Below are positions 5,423 to 6,113 of a DNA stretch of 6,113 nucleotides, one piece after another. The stretch is taken from the NCBI GenBank assembly GCA_030629485.1, contig DAOVOW010000131.1:1-6113 (forward strand), written 5' to 3'. The position numbers were made by a program, and so were the translations under genes. The stretch is from a bacterium (GTDB lineage: Bacteria; Zixibacteria; MSB-5A5; GN15; FEB-12). Numbering within the stretch: the stretch's first letter is position 1; every line of letters starts with the position of its first letter. The notes beneath the pieces were generated by a model, which had not been told where the DNA came from, ran no database searches, and was given only the letters and a program-made list of their open reading frames with translations.

Positions 5423-6113
5423 CTACTTCATCAGCACCATTTTGCGCGATTGGGAGAAGCCGTCGGTCTCCAGCTTGTAGAAGTAGACACCCGACGCCAC
5501 GTCGGTGGCATCAAACTCGACCGTTTCAATCTGCCCCACCTCGGCAACACCGGCAAACGATGCGACTTCCTGGCCGGTCACGTTGAAAACTGTCAAGCGG
5601 TAGTCACCCCCGCTCGGAACTGCGAAGGCGATTGTAGTCTTCGGGTTGAATGGGTTCGGATAGTTTTGAAATAGTCCAAACTGTGCCGGCAACGTTTTGA
5701 ACACGACCGGAGTTCCGTCATAGGTGGCCATCTCAACACTGAGCAATTCACCGTCAGCCTGAAGGAACGCATCCTCAAAGGACGCCCCGACTTCGATCTT
5801 TGAAACCAGCACTCGCGTTTCGGTACCGTCGAAGTGATGCCGTATCTCCATATTGCTGGCTAATAATGTCGGCGTGATGTCCCCGGCAAACACCGCCAGC
5901 GCCGCACCCATCCGCGTGTCAACCGAGAGAATGCCGTCATTGAATGTGTATGATGCCGGCACCGATGTCAGCTTCGGATACGCCAGAGCATCACCGACGA
6001 CGATACGTATGAGGTAGACAAGGTCGGCAACCGACAGAGTCAGACCATCAGCGTTCACGTCGGAGGCAGCAATCTGACCCTGAACGTTGACATTAAAGAC
6101 AACGAGGCCCTTC
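5423..6113 (-). CDS. Secreted protein with dockerin-like loop and T9SS type A sorting domain (partial, N-terminus beyond window)
   Basis: The frame ends at TAG 5423-5425 and is open to the right edge, showing 229 residues; the true start is outside. Three parts can be seen. First, SDVNADGLTLSVADLVYLIR (visible residues 17-36) is a dockerin-type calcium loop (D-x-N-x-D-G) followed by its helix. Second, about residues 55-140 form a beta-rich, possibly cohesin-like region including SVDTRMGAALAVFAGD. Third, from about 143 to the end is a T9SS type A sorting domain: FGLFQNYPNPFNPKTTIAF (nucleotides 5642-5665 encode NYPNPFNP), LTVFNVTGQEV, then GVYFYKL and a terminal SRKMVLMK. In FCB bacteria this domain sends the protein through the outer membrane, after which it is cut off and the cargo released or anchored. 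The cargo's catalytic or binding part, if any, lies upstream of the window. The gene converges on the TPR-glycosyltransferase. Confidence 0.9.
   Translation of the reverse strand, partial: KGLVVFNVNVQGQIAASDVNADGLTLSVADLVYLIRIVVGDALAYPKLTSVPASYTFNDGILSVDTRMGAALAVFAGDITPTLLASNMEIRHHFDGTETRVLVSKIEVGASFEDAFLQADGELLSVEMATYDGTPVVFKTLPAQFGLFQNYPNPFNPKTTIAFAVPSGGDYRLTVFNVTGQEVASFAGVAEVGQIETVEFDATDVASGVYFYKLETDGFSQSRKMVLMK

Overview
This window looks like an ordinary chromosomal stretch from a bacterium of the FCB superphylum (Zixibacteria, Latescibacteria, Marinimicrobia or a similar uncultured lineage). The main clue is the protein on the right-hand edge, which ends in a textbook type IX secretion (T9SS type A) sorting domain with an NYPNPFNP motif and carries a dockerin-like calcium loop. 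Base composition is moderately GC-rich and even, and I see no insertion sequence, phage gene or CRISPR array. The phylum assignment is inference.

Layout, left to right. Positions 1-771 (minus strand) hold the first 257 residues of a PLP-dependent class I/II aminotransferase of the LysN/ARO8 (2-aminoadipate transaminase-like) group, cut by the window edge. It has a good ribosome binding site, a small 5'-UTR hairpin and a strong promoter-like sequence upstream. Next, also on the minus strand, is tRNA-Thr(CGT) at 961-1033 with a near-consensus promoter. On the plus strand follow two large integral membrane proteins: a GT-C-fold glycosyltransferase resembling the AftB-like family (1180-3192), and a PMT/ArnT-like GT-C glycosyltransferase fused to C-terminal TPR repeats (about 3282-5144). 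A 278-base intergenic stretch packed with inverted repeats separates the second one from the convergent T9SS-secreted protein (5423 to beyond the right edge).

How the genes fit together. The two GT-C proteins probably use polyprenyl-phosphate-linked sugars on the outer face of the inner membrane to build or decorate a surface glycan or glycoprotein. Neither substrate can be read from the sequence. The T9SS cargo gene next door is also envelope- or surface-related, but it is on the opposite strand and any functional link is only a hypothesis. The aminotransferase and the tRNA appear unrelated to the glycosyltransferases.

The most interesting signals are two. Both glycosyltransferase genes lack a Shine-Dalgarno sequence and have promoter-like -35/-10 boxes placed so that transcription would start at or a few bases before the ATG, suggesting leaderless mRNAs. 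The 5178-5384 region contains four successive hairpins plus an 11-base inverted repeat shared between two of them, which may be a dispersed repeat or a structured RNA as well as a terminator. I did not find a convincing wholly new system.
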